Notes: generated by a model not told the origin, from the letters alone. 64,000 nt of DNA from Paractinoplanes durhamensis (GCF_016862175.1 NZ_BOML01000021.1:1-64000); one strand, 5' to 3'; counted from the stretch's first letter, positions 46,707 to 56,160 are shown. Program-made: numbers and translations.

Positions 46707-47309
46707 GTGTCACCGACGACGAGGACCGGCCGGCCACGCGGATTCGACGCGGAGGCGGCGCTCGACCGTGCCATCGAGGTGTTCTGGCGGCAGGGCTACG
46801 AGGGCGCCTCGCTCAGCGACCTCACCGAGGCGATGGGCATCAACCGCCCGAGCCTGTACGCCGCGTACGGCAACAAGGACGACCTGTTCCGCCTGGCCGT
46901 GGCCCGGTACGCGGAGGTCGACATGGCGTACGCCAAGGAAGCTTTTGCGGAGCCCACGGCGTACGCCGTAATAGAGAAGTTTCTGCGGGCCAACGCCGAC
47001 GCACTCACCCGGACCGACCGCCCGGCCGGATGTCTTTCGATTCAGGGCGGCATCGCCGGCGGCAGCGACGGCGGGCGAGTCGCGCAGTTCCTCGCCGAGA
47101 GCCGGCTGGCCGGTGAGGCCGCCCTCGCCGGCCGCCTGGCCCGCGCGATCGACGAGGGTGACCTGCCGCCCGGCACCGACCCGGGAGCCCTCGCCCGCTA
47201 CGTGATGGTGGTCAGCGAGGGCAACGCCGTGCATGCCGCGGCGGGGGTCGGCCGGGCGAGTCTGCACGCGACCGTCGACATCGCCCTGCGGGCAATCCCG
47301 GGGTTGTAA
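46707..47309 (+). CDS. TetR-family repressor
   Basis: 200 residues. TetR HTH (about 10-57) ending GINRPSLYAAYGNKDDLF, as in the AcrR/NemR-like subgroup; C-terminal domain with the GCLSIQGGIAGG segment of the TetR_C type that controls SDR genes. GTG start 11 bases after the palindrome. Predicted to control itself and the divergent SDR. Confidence 0.92.
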   Translation: MSPTTRTGRPRGFDAEAALDRAIEVFWRQGYEGASLSDLTEAMGINRPSLYAAYGNKDDLFRLAVARYAEVDMAYAKEAFAEPTAYAVIEKFLRANADALTRTDRPAGCLSIQGGIAGGSDGGRVAQFLAESRLAGEAALAGRLARAIDEGDLPPGTDPGALARYVMVVSEGNAVHAAAGVGRASLHATVDIALRAIPGL

Positions 47310-47357
47310 ATCGTCCTGGCCGGGACGAGTGTGGAGGTGTCCCGCGAGGAGGCGGCC

Positions 47358-48128
47358 ATGGACAGGACGCGGATCGTTGTCGGCGCCAACGGCTCTGGTG
47401 GATCGATCGCGGCGGTGCGATGGGCGGCCGCCGAGGCGCGACTGCGCGACACCGACCTGCGCATCGTGGTGGCCTATCAACGGCCCGAAGGCCAGCAGGA
47501 GAACGCCGGCATCGTGCATGCGGCGGTCGCGGCGGCGCGGGCGGTCGCCCCTGCTATCGAGGTACGCGGTGTCGCGATGCCCGGCTACGCGGTGCCGGTG
47601 CTCCTGCACGCCGCCGAGGAAGCCGCCCTGCTGGTGGTCGGTGACCAGGGCCGCGGCGGCATGTTCGGCGCCCCGGCCGACTCGGTCGGCAAGCAGGTGG
47701 CCACCCAGGCACGCTGCTCGGTCGTCGTGGTCCGGGGGCGACCCGACTGCGACAGCGGCCCGGTCGTGGTCGGCGTCGACGACGATGCCGCCGACGCGGT
47801 GATCGGCCGGGCGTTCGAGGAGGCCGCCCTGCACGGCGCGCAGGTGCTGGCGGTCACCGCCGGCCCCGGCGCCCGCGGGAAGGGCGCCGAGGTGCTCGGC
47901 GCCGACCTGGACAGCCGGCTCGACCCGTGGCGCGCGCGATACCGGTCGGTGTCGGCCCAGCGCGAGTACATCGACGGCCGCCCGGACCGGGTGATGGTGG
48001 ACAGCTGCCGCCAGGCGCTGCTCGCCGTCGTCGGCCCGCGCCGGCACGGCTACCAGGGCGTTCTGCTCGGCGAGGTGGGCAGCCGCCTGCTCCGGCGGGC
48101 CGAGTGCCCGGTGCTGATCGCCCGGTAG
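47358..48128 (+). CDS. Tandem universal stress protein
   Basis: 256 residues with two UspA-like halves. The first has IVVGANGSGGSIAAVRWAA (about 6-24) and VVGDQGRGGMFG with a Gly-x-x-Gly ATP-loop like pattern (GRGGMFGAPADSV). The second begins VVVGVDDDAAD (about 135) and ends LLRRAECPVLIAR; its loop is degenerate. Cytosolic stress/ATP-binding protein. ATG 47358 follows a GAGGAGG ribosome-binding site. Confidence 0.88.
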   Translation: MDRTRIVVGANGSGGSIAAVRWAAAEARLRDTDLRIVVAYQRPEGQQENAGIVHAAVAAARAVAPAIEVRGVAMPGYAVPVLLHAAEEAALLVVGDQGRGGMFGAPADSVGKQVATQARCSVVVVRGRPDCDSGPVVVGVDDDAADAVIGRAFEEAALHGAQVLAVTAGPGARGKGAEVLGADLDSRLDPWRARYRSVSAQREYIDGRPDRVMVDSCRQALLAVVGPRRHGYQGVLLGEVGSRLLRRAECPVLIAR

Positions 48129-48270
48129 CCGCGGATTATCCGCACCCCGAGACGATCGTGTGACCGGAAACTCGCCGGATTAATGGCGATTTCACAAGGG
48201 GCCGGATCGTTGACCGCACCGACACGGCGAGTAATCGGCCGGGACATCCGGGCCACGCAGGATTCTCGCC

Positions 48271-49065
48271 ATGAGGACCATCGACCGATCCAAGGCGGCC
48301 CACTGGGCCACCGACCTGATCGACGTGGCTGCGGTGTTCTTCGCGGTCGGCACCGCGCACCTGTTCGTCACCCTGCTCGGGGAGCACGCGCACGGCGCGG
48401 CGATGCTCACCGCCAGCGGGGCCATTCTCATCGCCGGCGCGCTGCTGCGCCGCCGCTGGACCCGGCGCCGCCCGTCCCGGCCGGCCCGCTCGCGCCATGC
48501 CACCCCGCTCGACCTGCTCGCCGTCGGCGCCGGGGAGGGCACGCTGATGCGGCTGCGCACCACCCTGCCGGACCGCCCCGGCACCCTGGCCCGGCTCAGC
48601 GCCCGGCTGGCCGAGCGCGGCATCAACATCCTCGCCATCCAGATCCACCCGGCCGAGCACGGCGCGGTCGACGAGCTGCTGGTCGTGGTGCCCCGCGAGC
48701 TGACCGAGGCGGACCTGACCGAGGCGGTTGAGGCCGGCGGCGGCGGTCTCACCGAGGTCAGCCACGCCGACGCGCACGACCTGGTCGACCCGGCCACCCG
48801 GGCGCTGTCGGTGGCCCGGCAGACGGTGGCCGGCACCACCACCCCGGACCAGGCGATCCGCCGGCTGCTCGACGCCGAGCTGACCGCCGCCCCGCCGCCG
48901 GACGCGGCGCACGTGGCCGCCCTGCACAGCGCGGACGGCCGCCCGCAGTTCCTGACCCGCCCGGCGCCCGCGTTCACCCCGACCGAGGTCTCCCGCGCCC
49001 AGTCCCTGATCGACCTGGTCGCGGCGGTCAGATCGGCGTCGACCGCAGCTCGCGACGGGAGGTGA
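48271..49065 (+). CDS. Membrane-anchored ACT-domain protein
   Basis: 264 residues. Two hydrophobic helices (about 14-36 and 42-60), then a basic linker and an ACT domain (about 90-160: LRTTLPDRPGTLARLSARLAERGINILAIQIHP), then a C-terminal helical part. ACT domains bind small ligands, mostly amino acids. Tethering one to the membrane without an enzyme domain is unusual. Target unknown. Confidence 0.75.
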   Translation: MRTIDRSKAAHWATDLIDVAAVFFAVGTAHLFVTLLGEHAHGAAMLTASGAILIAGALLRRRWTRRRPSRPARSRHATPLDLLAVGAGEGTLMRLRTTLPDRPGTLARLSARLAERGINILAIQIHPAEHGAVDELLVVVPRELTEADLTEAVEAGGGGLTEVSHADAHDLVDPATRALSVARQTVAGTTTPDQAIRRLLDAELTAAPPPDAAHVAALHSADGRPQFLTRPAPAFTPTEVSRAQSLIDLVAAVRSASTAARDGR

Positions 49066-49117
49066 CGCCGACAAGGCTGGTGGAAGTGTCCACCGCTTGG
49101 TCCTCGCCGGAAGCCGG

Positions 49118-50521
49118 TCATTGCGACCCGACAACGGCGAGCTCAGCGGGCTGTCGCCCCGGCACGAACAGCGCCGCCACCAGTGCGGGCAGGGTCAGCG
49201 CGACCGCCCAGGCGAACGCGTGGTCGAACGCGACGGCCGGTTCGCTGCCGTGCGTGCTCAGGCCGCGCTGCAGCACCACCGCGAGGATGGCCGTGCCGAA
49301 CGAGCCGCCCACCTGCTGGGCGATCCGGGTGGCGGTGCTGGCGTGCGGGATGTCCGACTTGGCCAATCCCTCGTAGGCGCCGAAGAGCACCGCCATCATG
49401 ATCATGCCGAGCCCCGCACCCCGGACGACCAGCGCGATCGCCAGCACGGTGGTGCTGGTGTGCACCCCCGCGAAGGCGAACGGCACAGTGCCGAAGATCA
49501 ACAGCAATACCGAGACGATGACGACCGTACGGGTACCCCAGCGCTCCAGTGCACCGCCGACCACGCGCGACAGGGCGATGCCGAGCCCCTGCGGCGCCAT
49601 CAGCAGGCCGGCCGTGATCACGCTCTCCCCGCGCAGCTGCTGGTAGTAGAGCGGCAGCAGCAGCAACGCCCCGAACGACGCCAGCCCGGACAGGAACATC
49701 AGCGCCGCGGCCGCGGTGAACGACCGGCTCCGGAACAGCCGCAGGTCGACCAGCGGCTCGGCACTGCGCAGCGCCTGGGCGGCGAACGCGACGAGCAGCA
49801 CCGCACCGCCGATCATCGGAACGAGCACGGTCGGGTGGCCGAGGCCGCCGCGGTCGCCGACCTCGCTCAGGCCGTAGATCAGCGCGGCCAGCCCGGGGGA
49901 GAGCAGGAGCAGCCCGGTCCAGTCGAGCCGGTGCGTGCGAACGCCGGCGTCCCGCGGCAGGTAGCGGATGGCGAGCAGGATCGCGACCAGGCAGATCGGC
50001 GGGTTGACGTAGAAGATCCAGCGCCAGTCGAGGTGGTTGAGGAGCAGGCCGCCGAGGACCGGGCCGAACACCGGGCCGAGCAGGGCGGGCAGGCTGACCA
50101 GCGCGATCGTGTTCCCGGCCGGGCTTTTGCCGCCGGCCGCGCCGAACAGCAGGGTCTGCATGATCGGGATGAGCAGGCCGGCCGCGACACCCTGCAGCGC
50201 GCGGAAGCCGATCAGCGAGCCGATGTTCCAGGCCAGGCCGGAGAGCACCGAACCGGCCAGGAAGATCCAGAGGGCGGCGATCCAGACCTGCCGGGCCCCG
50301 AACCGCCGGGTCGCCCACCCGGTCACCGGGATCGACATGGCCATCGCCAGCAGATAGGCGGTGCTGACCCACTGGATCGTGGCCACCGTGGTGTGCAGAT
50401 CCTGCCGCAGCGAGGGGATCGCCACGTTGACGATCGTGGTGTCCAGCAACGGGGCGATCAGACCGATAACGATTACGAGCGCGAGGACGAGGAGGCTGGG
50501 CTCCCGGCTCTTGGATGTCAT
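49118..50521 (-). CDS. DHA2-family (EmrB/QacA-like) drug exporter
   Basis: 467 residues, about 14 helices. MFS motif A after helix 2 (GWATRRFGARQVW), motif C (ALLGPVFGPVLGGLL, about 147-161) and motif D1 (LDTTIVNVAIPSL, about 26-38) identify a proton-coupled multidrug exporter. Divergent from a TetR repressor; two strong dyads in the gap. Probably induced by its substrates. Confidence 0.92.
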   Translation of the reverse strand: MTSKSREPSLLVLALVIVIGLIAPLLDTTIVNVAIPSLRQDLHTTVATIQWVSTAYLLAMAMSIPVTGWATRRFGARQVWIAALWIFLAGSVLSGLAWNIGSLIGFRALQGVAAGLLIPIMQTLLFGAAGGKSPAGNTIALVSLPALLGPVFGPVLGGLLLNHLDWRWIFYVNPPICLVAILLAIRYLPRDAGVRTHRLDWTGLLLLSPGLAALIYGLSEVGDRGGLGHPTVLVPMIGGAVLLVAFAAQALRSAEPLVDLRLFRSRSFTAAAALMFLSGLASFGALLLLPLYYQQLRGESVITAGLLMAPQGLGIALSRVVGGALERWGTRTVVIVSVLLLIFGTVPFAFAGVHTSTTVLAIALVVRGAGLGMIMMAVLFGAYEGLAKSDIPHASTATRIAQQVGGSFGTAILAVVLQRGLSTHGSEPAVAFDHAFAWAVALTLPALVAALFVPGRQPAELAVVGSQ

Positions 50522-50535
50522 GACTTCCTCCCCTA

Positions 50536-50596
50536 AGAGACGCTGCGTCTCTAACGGGGAATGCTAGGCTCCCGAAGTAAGAGACGCAACGTCTCT
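50536..50596. promoter_or_regulatory. Two 17-bp dyads of the TetR/exporter divergent promoter
   Basis: AGAGACGC-T-GCGTCTCT (50536-50552) and AGAGACG-CAA-CGTCTCT (50580-50596), 44 bp centre-to-centre, in the 88-base gap between exporter and tetR genes. Near-identical arms and perfect symmetry make operator function very likely. Confidence 0.88.
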
Positions 50597-50609
50597 ACGG
50601 AGGTGGGAT

Positions 50610-51221
50610 GTGCCGAGCCGGCGTCGGGGCGAGGAGCTGGAGGCCGCGATCCTGGAGGCGGCGTGGGCCGAGATCCAGGAGCACGGCTACCAGCGGCTGA
50701 CGATCGAGGGCGTGGCCGCCCGGGTGCAGACCGGCAAGCAGGTGCTCTACCGCCGCTGGCCCAACCGGGTGCACCTGGCCGTGGCCGCGATCCGGCACGT
50801 CCTCGGCCCACTCGTCGAGACGGTGCCGGACGCCGGGTCGCTGCGCGAGGACTACCTGACCGTGCTGCGGCTGATGGCCGGCCGGGCCCGGTTCTACACC
50901 CCGGAGCTGCTGCACGGCCTGCTGAGCGAGATGCCCGGCCTGCACGACTTCTTCTCGACCCTGCCCGGCTTCCTCGCCGAGATCCTGCGCCGGGCGGCCG
51001 CCCGCGGCGAGATCACCCATGCCGACCTGCCCGACCGGGTGATCAACCTGCCGCTCGACCTGGTCCGCTACGAGGGCATGCGCGGCACCCGGAACTGGGC
51101 CACGCTCGCCGAGGTGGATCTGGAGAAGTTCTTCGCCGAGATCCTCGACGACGTCTTCCTGCCGCTGGTGATGGCGTTGGCCGGCCCCCGGAACCCGGAG
51201 GGCCGGCCGCCGATCGGCTAG
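50610..51221 (+). CDS. TetR-family repressor of the exporter
   Basis: 203 residues. HTH (about 8-55, LTIEGVAARVQTGKQVLYRRWPNRVHL) and a TetR_C_16-like C-terminal domain. GTG start preceded by GGAGGTGGG. Expected to bind the AGAGACG dyads and repress the divergent DHA2 exporter. Overlaps the convergent hypothetical gene by 4 bases. Confidence 0.92.
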   Translation: MPSRRRGEELEAAILEAAWAEIQEHGYQRLTIEGVAARVQTGKQVLYRRWPNRVHLAVAAIRHVLGPLVETVPDAGSLREDYLTVLRLMAGRARFYTPELLHGLLSEMPGLHDFFSTLPGFLAEILRRAAARGEITHADLPDRVINLPLDLVRYEGMRGTRNWATLAEVDLEKFFAEILDDVFLPLVMALAGPRNPEGRPPIG

Positions 51222-51991
51222 ACCGGGATGAGGCGGGCGGCGAAGGCGACCGTCGCGACGTCGCCGCGGCGGAGCTTGATCGCGGCCGGGTGCTCGCCCA
51301 GGTTCTCCAGGCGGGACGCGGTCGCCTCGACCAGCTGCGGCTCGGCGTTGAACAGCCGCTTGGCCATCCGCGCCTGGGTCGGGGTGAGGCCGGCGAACGC
51401 GCACTCCTTCAGTGCCGCGATGGTGTCGTTGTCCAGGGTGCCGGCCAGCACCCGCTCGCTGACGATCTCCTGCAGCCAGGCCGGCCACCAGCTGTACCGG
51501 CCGAGCGCGTGGCTCGACCGCACCGCGACGGCGGGGGAGTGCCCGGCGTTGAGCAGGCGCAGCGCCAGCGTGGTGCCGAGGCTCTCCAGGCGCAGGGCGG
51601 ACACGAACGCCCGCAGCAGCCGCCCGGTGCCGATCGTCGGCTCGACCGCGGCGGCGGCCGCGGCGAACCGGCCCTGCAGGACGTGCACCAGGGCGTGCGC
51701 CGCGGCGGTGCCGGACTCGTCGCCGATCACCCGCTCGTCGAGCCGCGCGACGGTGGTGGCGAGCCGCACGGTCGCCATCGTGGCCCGCTCGGCCAGCTCG
51801 GTGCTGCCCGGCCGGTTCAGGTGCCGCAGCACGGTGTCCGCGGCGATCTCGGCCTCGCGGCGCAGCAGCAGCGAGGGGATGCCGGGAACGATCACGTCGC
51901 TGAGCGCCTCGGCCACCGAAGCGGCGTCGAACCGCTCGCAGTTCTGCTCGAACTCGTCCCACCACGACACCGCGTGCTGCGTCTCGATCAT
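51218..51991 (-). CDS. Hypothetical all-helical protein
   Basis: 257 residues, no signal peptide or membrane segment. Composition and spacing (repeated Ala/Leu-rich amphipathic helices, e.g. LGTTLALRLLNAGHSPAVAVRSSHAL) suggest a HEAT/ARM-like or other alpha-solenoid fold. Family not recognised. ATG at 51991 fits the start of good codon bias. Confidence 0.6.
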   Translation of the reverse strand: MIETQHAVSWWDEFEQNCERFDAASVAEALSDVIVPGIPSLLLRREAEIAADTVLRHLNRPGSTELAERATMATVRLATTVARLDERVIGDESGTAAAHALVHVLQGRFAAAAAAVEPTIGTGRLLRAFVSALRLESLGTTLALRLLNAGHSPAVAVRSSHALGRYSWWPAWLQEIVSERVLAGTLDNDTIAALKECAFAGLTPTQARMAKRLFNAEPQLVEATASRLENLGEHPAAIKLRRGDVATVAFAARLIPV

Positions 51992-52300
51992 TCCCACGTC
52001 TCCCCCTCTGGTTCGCCTCGGCCGTTCGCACCGGCCACGACATAGGGATCGGCCAACGGACGGAAACGTCTGAGTGCAACTTTTCCGGACCTTTCCGGCA
52101 CCCGGGCGGCAACCGTCGCCGAGAGCCCGAATATCACGGACAGTGGTCGGGCAACTTCGCTGAGGAATCTTCACCTAGCTCAAATGGCTTTGCGGTACCA
52201 CCCGATCGAGTGATTTCGGCCAACCTGTCCAGCCACGGTTGAGTGACGCGGCGTTACCACGAATCCTCGACTGACACTCGTGCACCCCCGAGGAGGTTCG
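51992..52300. other. Divergent intergenic region
   Basis: 309 bases between the helical hypothetical and an MFS gene. Contains relatively AT-rich stretches near 52070-52090 and 52150-52190 that could hold the two promoters. No gene, hairpin or strong dyad is apparent. Confidence 0.5.
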
Positions 52301-53557
52301 GTGACCACGATGTCCCCTGCCCGGATGTTCGGGCCGCTGACCGGGCTGCTGCTGGCCCAAGGAAGCGCCCTCACCGCCAATCGGATACTGCTGGTCACGC
52401 TGCCATGGCTGGTTCTCACCTCGACCGGCAGTCCCGCCCAAACCGGTCTTATCGCCACATGCCAGGTCGTACCGTTCGTCGTCGTGCAGGCCCTCAGCGG
52501 CCCGCTCCTCGACCGCGTCAGCGCCCGGCACGTCAGCGCCCTCGGCGACCTCGCCTCGGCGTGCGCCATCGCCGTCCTGGCCCTCTCCGGCACCCCGCCG
52601 ATATGGATGCTGGGCGTCATCGCCGCCGTCGTCGGGGCCGCCGACGGGCCGGCCACCGCGGCCAAGGCGGTGATGGTGCCGGTCGCCACCGCCGCGGCCG
52701 GGCAACCGCTCGAACGCGGCACCGGCATCACCACCGCGGTCGAGCGGGCCGCCACCGCGGCCGGCCCGGCCCTGGCCGGCCTGCTGATCGCCACCCAGGG
52801 CGTGCAGACCGCCCTGCGCCTGGCCGCAACCCTGTTCTTCCTGGCCGCGCTCACCGGCCTGGCGATCACCGCGCACCGCCGCCGGCAGGCCGGGCCGGGC
52901 GGCTACTTCCAGCAGCTGCGCGAGGGCGCCGACTTCCTGCACGCCGACACGTCGCTGCGGGCCATCGTCGCGATGATCGTCGCCAGCAACTTCATCGATC
53001 AGGCGTTCCTGACCGTGCTGCTGCCGGTGTGGGCCCGCGACCACGGTCAGGGCGCCGAGCTGGTCGGCCTGGCGATCAGCGCGTTCGCCACCGCGTCGGT
53101 CGGCACCGCGCTGATCACCGCCTGGATCGGCAACCGGTTGCCGCGCAAGCACACCTACCTGATCGGCTTCACCATCAGCGGGGTCTCCCGGCTGGTCGTG
53201 CTGGCCTGCGGCGCACCGGCGAGCGTGGTGCTGGGCGTCTTCGCCGTGGCCGGTCTCGGCTCCGGTCTGGTCAACCCGATCATCAGTGCGCTCACCTACG
53301 AGCGGGTCCCGGCCATGCTGCAGGGCCGGGTCAACACCCTGATCACCGCGTGGGCCTGGTCCGGCATCCCGTTCGGCGGCCTGGCCGGCGCCGCCCTGCT
53401 GTCCGCGGCCGGCCTGACCGCGTCCCTGTGGTGCTGCAGCGCCGCCTACCTGGTCGCCGTCCTGCGCCCCGGCTGGCGGGTGCAATGGCACCGCCGGCCC
53501 GACCGGACCCGGGCCGCCCCGGTTCCGGCGCCCGAGCCGCAGACCGCGTCGGTCTGA
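52301..53557 (+). CDS. MFS transporter, enterobactin/macrolide-exporter-like
   Basis: 418 residues, about 12 helices of the MFS_3/EntS type (GLLLAQGSALTANRILLVTLPWLVL at the start, motif GPLLDRVSARHV after helix 2). Export of a small molecule or siderophore is likely, substrate not known. GTG 52301 chosen because of the GAGGAGG ribosome-binding site; GTG 52280 is upstream in frame. Short Pro-rich C-terminal tail. Confidence 0.85.
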   Translation: MTTMSPARMFGPLTGLLLAQGSALTANRILLVTLPWLVLTSTGSPAQTGLIATCQVVPFVVVQALSGPLLDRVSARHVSALGDLASACAIAVLALSGTPPIWMLGVIAAVVGAADGPATAAKAVMVPVATAAAGQPLERGTGITTAVERAATAAGPALAGLLIATQGVQTALRLAATLFFLAALTGLAITAHRRRQAGPGGYFQQLREGADFLHADTSLRAIVAMIVASNFIDQAFLTVLLPVWARDHGQGAELVGLAISAFATASVGTALITAWIGNRLPRKHTYLIGFTISGVSRLVVLACGAPASVVLGVFAVAGLGSGLVNPIISALTYERVPAMLQGRVNTLITAWAWSGIPFGGLAGAALLSAAGLTASLWCCSAAYLVAVLRPGWRVQWHRRPDRTRAAPVPAPEPQTASV

Positions 53558-53575
53558 GGTGGGTAGGCTGCGCTC

Positions 53576-54013
53576 GTGGGAACAGCGACGCTGGACAAGT
53601 TCGCCGCGCTCGCGGCCAAGGAGCAGGGCCTGGTGATCGTCTCGACGCGGCGCGCCGACGGCACGATCCAGGCGTCACTGGTCAACGCGGGCGTGCTGCC
53701 CTTCGCGGGCGCCCCGGTGCTCGCGTTCGTGACCTACGGGCCGGTCAAGCTGGCCAATCTGCGGGCCCGTCCACAGGTGACGGTGGCGGCCCGCTCCGGC
53801 TGGGACTGGGCGGCGGTCGAGGGCACCGCCCGGCTGATCGGCCCGGACGACCCGGCCGACGGCGTCGACGCCGAGCGGCTGCGGCTGATGCTGCGCGAGG
53901 TGTTCACCGCCGCGGGCGGCACCCACGAGGACTGGGACGAGTACGACCGGGTGATGGCCGAACAGCGTCGCACCGTCGTCCTCGTGGATGCGGCCCGCAT
54001 CTACAGCAACTAG
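53576..54013 (+). CDS. PPOX-class F420-dependent oxidoreductase-like protein
   Basis: 145 residues with the split beta-barrel of the pyridoxamine-phosphate-oxidase superfamily: VIVSTRRADGTIQASLVNAGVLPF, VTYGPVKLANLRARPQVTVAAR, and WAAVEGTARLIG. Actinobacterial members bind F420 or FMN and reduce small substrates. GTG start, 18 bases after the MFS gene; probably the same transcript. Confidence 0.88.
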   Translation: MGTATLDKFAALAAKEQGLVIVSTRRADGTIQASLVNAGVLPFAGAPVLAFVTYGPVKLANLRARPQVTVAARSGWDWAAVEGTARLIGPDDPADGVDAERLRLMLREVFTAAGGTHEDWDEYDRVMAEQRRTVVLVDAARIYSN

Positions 54014-54020
54014 GCCCTGA

Positions 54021-54830
54021 TCAGGGCTTGCGGGCCACCGCGCCGAACTCGTCGACCTCGCGGAGTTCCTCGGGGGTGGCGTCCGGCGCCGGGCGCCACG
54101 ACGCGCACGGCACCAGGCCGGGCTCGATGACCTCCAGGCCCTCCAGGAAGCGGGCCAGCTCCTCGGGGCGGCGCAGGTGGTACGAGAGCGGCGCGTTCGC
54201 GTTCCACACGCCGATCGCCTCCTCGAAGGCCGGGCCGTCGAGCACGTTGGTGCCGTCGGCGGTGGCCAGGTAGCTGCCGGACGGCAGCGCCTCCATCAGC
54301 TGGCGGACGATCGCGACCGCGTTGTCGAGGTTGGGCACGTGTCCGAGAATGTTCATCAGGATCAGGCCGGTCGGCTTCGACAGGTCGAGCGTGGTGCGGC
54401 CGGCCGCCGCGAGGACCGCGGCCGGGTCGTTGAGGTCGGCGTCGATGTATTCGGTCGCGCCCTCGGGGGTGCCGGTCAGCAGCGCCCGGGCGTGCACCAG
54501 CACGAGCGGGTCGTTGTCGACGTAGACGATGCGGGCGTCCGGCGCGGCGGCCTGGGCGACCTGGTGGGTGTTCTCCGCCGTCGGCATGCCGGTGCCGATG
54601 TCGAGGAACTGCCGGATGCCGGCCTCCTGCGCGAGCCAGGTGATCGAGCGCTTGAGGAACCCGCGCGACGACTGCGCAACCACCGTGATGTCCGGGTAGA
54701 ACTCGGAGAACTGGTCCCCGACCGCCCGGTCGACCTCGAAGTTGTCCTTGCCGCCCAGCCAGTAGTTCCAGACTCGCGCCGAGTGCGGGATGCTGGTGTC
54801 GAGCTTGGCTGCCGACTCGCTGTCGGTCAT
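54021..54830 (-). CDS. SAM-dependent methyltransferase, DUF574 type
   Basis: 269 residues. Begins with the DUF574 signature (IPHSARVWNYWLGGKDNFEVDR, about 20-41), then SAM motif I FLDIGTGMPTAENTHQVA (about 84-101) and acidic motif II VYVDNDPLVL. These actinobacterial proteins often sit beside XRE/DUF5753 regulators, as here. Start: second of two ATGs, with GGGAG six bases upstream; the first is at 54836. Confidence 0.9.
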   Translation of the reverse strand: MTDSESAAKLDTSIPHSARVWNYWLGGKDNFEVDRAVGDQFSEFYPDITVVAQSSRGFLKRSITWLAQEAGIRQFLDIGTGMPTAENTHQVAQAAAPDARIVYVDNDPLVLVHARALLTGTPEGATEYIDADLNDPAAVLAAAGRTTLDLSKPTGLILMNILGHVPNLDNAVAIVRQLMEALPSGSYLATADGTNVLDGPAFEEAIGVWNANAPLSYHLRRPEELARFLEGLEVIEPGLVPCASWRPAPDATPEELREVDEFGAVARKP

Positions 54831-54940
54831 GGTCATCTCCCGGTGGCGAATCCGTGGACGAAAGTCATTTCGCCGGTATGCTAGCGCCCGACGATCAAGA
54901 AACTCCACTGTGGATTTGCCATGTCGGCAGGACGGGCGAT

Positions 54941-55810
54941 GTGATCCAGGGGCAGGGTGGCGGCTCTACGGTTCGTCGCATGCAGCTCGGTGCTCGCCTG
55001 CGTGCCCTTCGCCGGGACGCGGGGCTGAGCCGAGAGGATGCGGCCCATCCGATCCGGGCCTCCGAGTCGAAGATCAGCCGGATGGAGCTCGGCCGGGTCG
55101 GGTTCAAGGAACGCGACATCGCCGACCTCCTGACGCTGTACGGCGTCCACGATCCGGCCGAACGCCAGCGGTTGATGACGTTCGCCCGGGAGGCGAACAC
55201 GCCGAGCTGGTGGCACGCGTACGGCGATGTGCTGGACTCGTGGTTCCAGAGCTACCTCGACTTCGAGCAGGCCGCCGAGCTGATCCGGACGTACGAGGTG
55301 CAGTTCGTCCCGGGCCTGTTGCAGACCGAGGCGTACGCCCGCGCGGTGATCAGCCTCGGCTACGAACGGTCCGCCCCCGACGAGATCGACCGGCGCGCCC
55401 GGCTGCGGATGGAACGCCAGCAACTGCTGACCCGCTCGAACGGGCCGAAGCTGTGGGTGGTGCTCGACGAGGCGGTGCTGCGCCGCCCGATCGGCGGCCA
55501 CGCGGTGCTGCGCGAGCAGATCACCGCGCTGCTCCACTTCGCCCAGTCACCCCGGGTCCAGCTGCAGGTGATGCCGTTCGCCTCGGGCGGCCACGCGGCG
55601 TCCGGCGGCGCCTTCAGCGTGCTGCGCTTCCCGTACCAGGAGCTGAGCGACATCGTCTTCGTAGAGCACCTGACCGGCGGCCTCTACCTGGACAAACGCG
55701 AGGACGTCGACCGCTACACGGCAGCGATCGGCCGCCTCTTCATCGAGGCCGCCCCGCTGAGCGAGACCCCCGACATCCTCTACCGCATCCTCACCGAGCT
55801 CGACCGTTAG
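54941..55810 (+). CDS. XRE regulator with DUF5753 domain
   Basis: 289 residues. Cro/C1 HTH (about 15-70, LGARLRALRRDAGLSREDAAHPIRASESKISRMELGR) followed by the DUF5753 ligand-like domain (about 95-280). GTG 54941 is favoured since homologues have a short leader before STVRRxQLG; ATG 54980 is the alternative. Divergent from the DUF574 methyltransferase. The usual third partner, a DUF397 small protein, is absent. Confidence 0.88.
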   Translation: MIQGQGGGSTVRRMQLGARLRALRRDAGLSREDAAHPIRASESKISRMELGRVGFKERDIADLLTLYGVHDPAERQRLMTFAREANTPSWWHAYGDVLDSWFQSYLDFEQAAELIRTYEVQFVPGLLQTEAYARAVISLGYERSAPDEIDRRARLRMERQQLLTRSNGPKLWVVLDEAVLRRPIGGHAVLREQITALLHFAQSPRVQLQVMPFASGGHAASGGAFSVLRFPYQELSDIVFVEHLTGGLYLDKREDVDRYTAAIGRLFIEAAPLSETPDILYRILTELDR

Positions 55811-56130
55811 TGGAACCCGGTCACCCGCAGCAGCGCTGAGCCGAGGGCGGCCGGGCGTGCGGGCCAGCACGCCGGCCGCGCCGAAGACCAGGCCGGCGAC
55901 GACCGCCAGGCCCATCCAGAGGAGCGACGTCACGGCGTACACGTTGGAGAGGCTGTCGTTCTGGATGATCGTGGCCGCCAGGTAGTAGCTCGGCACCGCC
56001 ATCACCAGGCAGACGATCGCGCCCGCCACGGCGGCCGGCATTCGCCCGCGGCCCCACCAGGTCAGCAGGAACGCCGCCACCGCCCACGTCGCGATCGAGT
56101 CCCGATCTGCCCCACCATCGACCCGCGGAG
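55807..56130 (-). pseudogene. Frameshifted remnant of a DUF6518-like membrane protein
   Basis: One minus frame reads SIATWAVAAFLLTWWGRGR and then AIVCLVMAVPSYYLAATII, continuing to FGAAGVLARTPGRP, typical of three to four membrane helices. At about 55840 this frame runs on antisense to the XRE gene, while a neighbouring frame gives SALLRVTGFH and a TAA at 55807, the natural end. This implies a single-base frameshift. No start codon is visible at the 5' side, which abuts the AraC promoter. The family name is from memory and tentative. Confidence 0.55.
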
Positions 56131-56160
56131 GGAGAGCGGGCCGTGCTTACTCCGCCGAAA

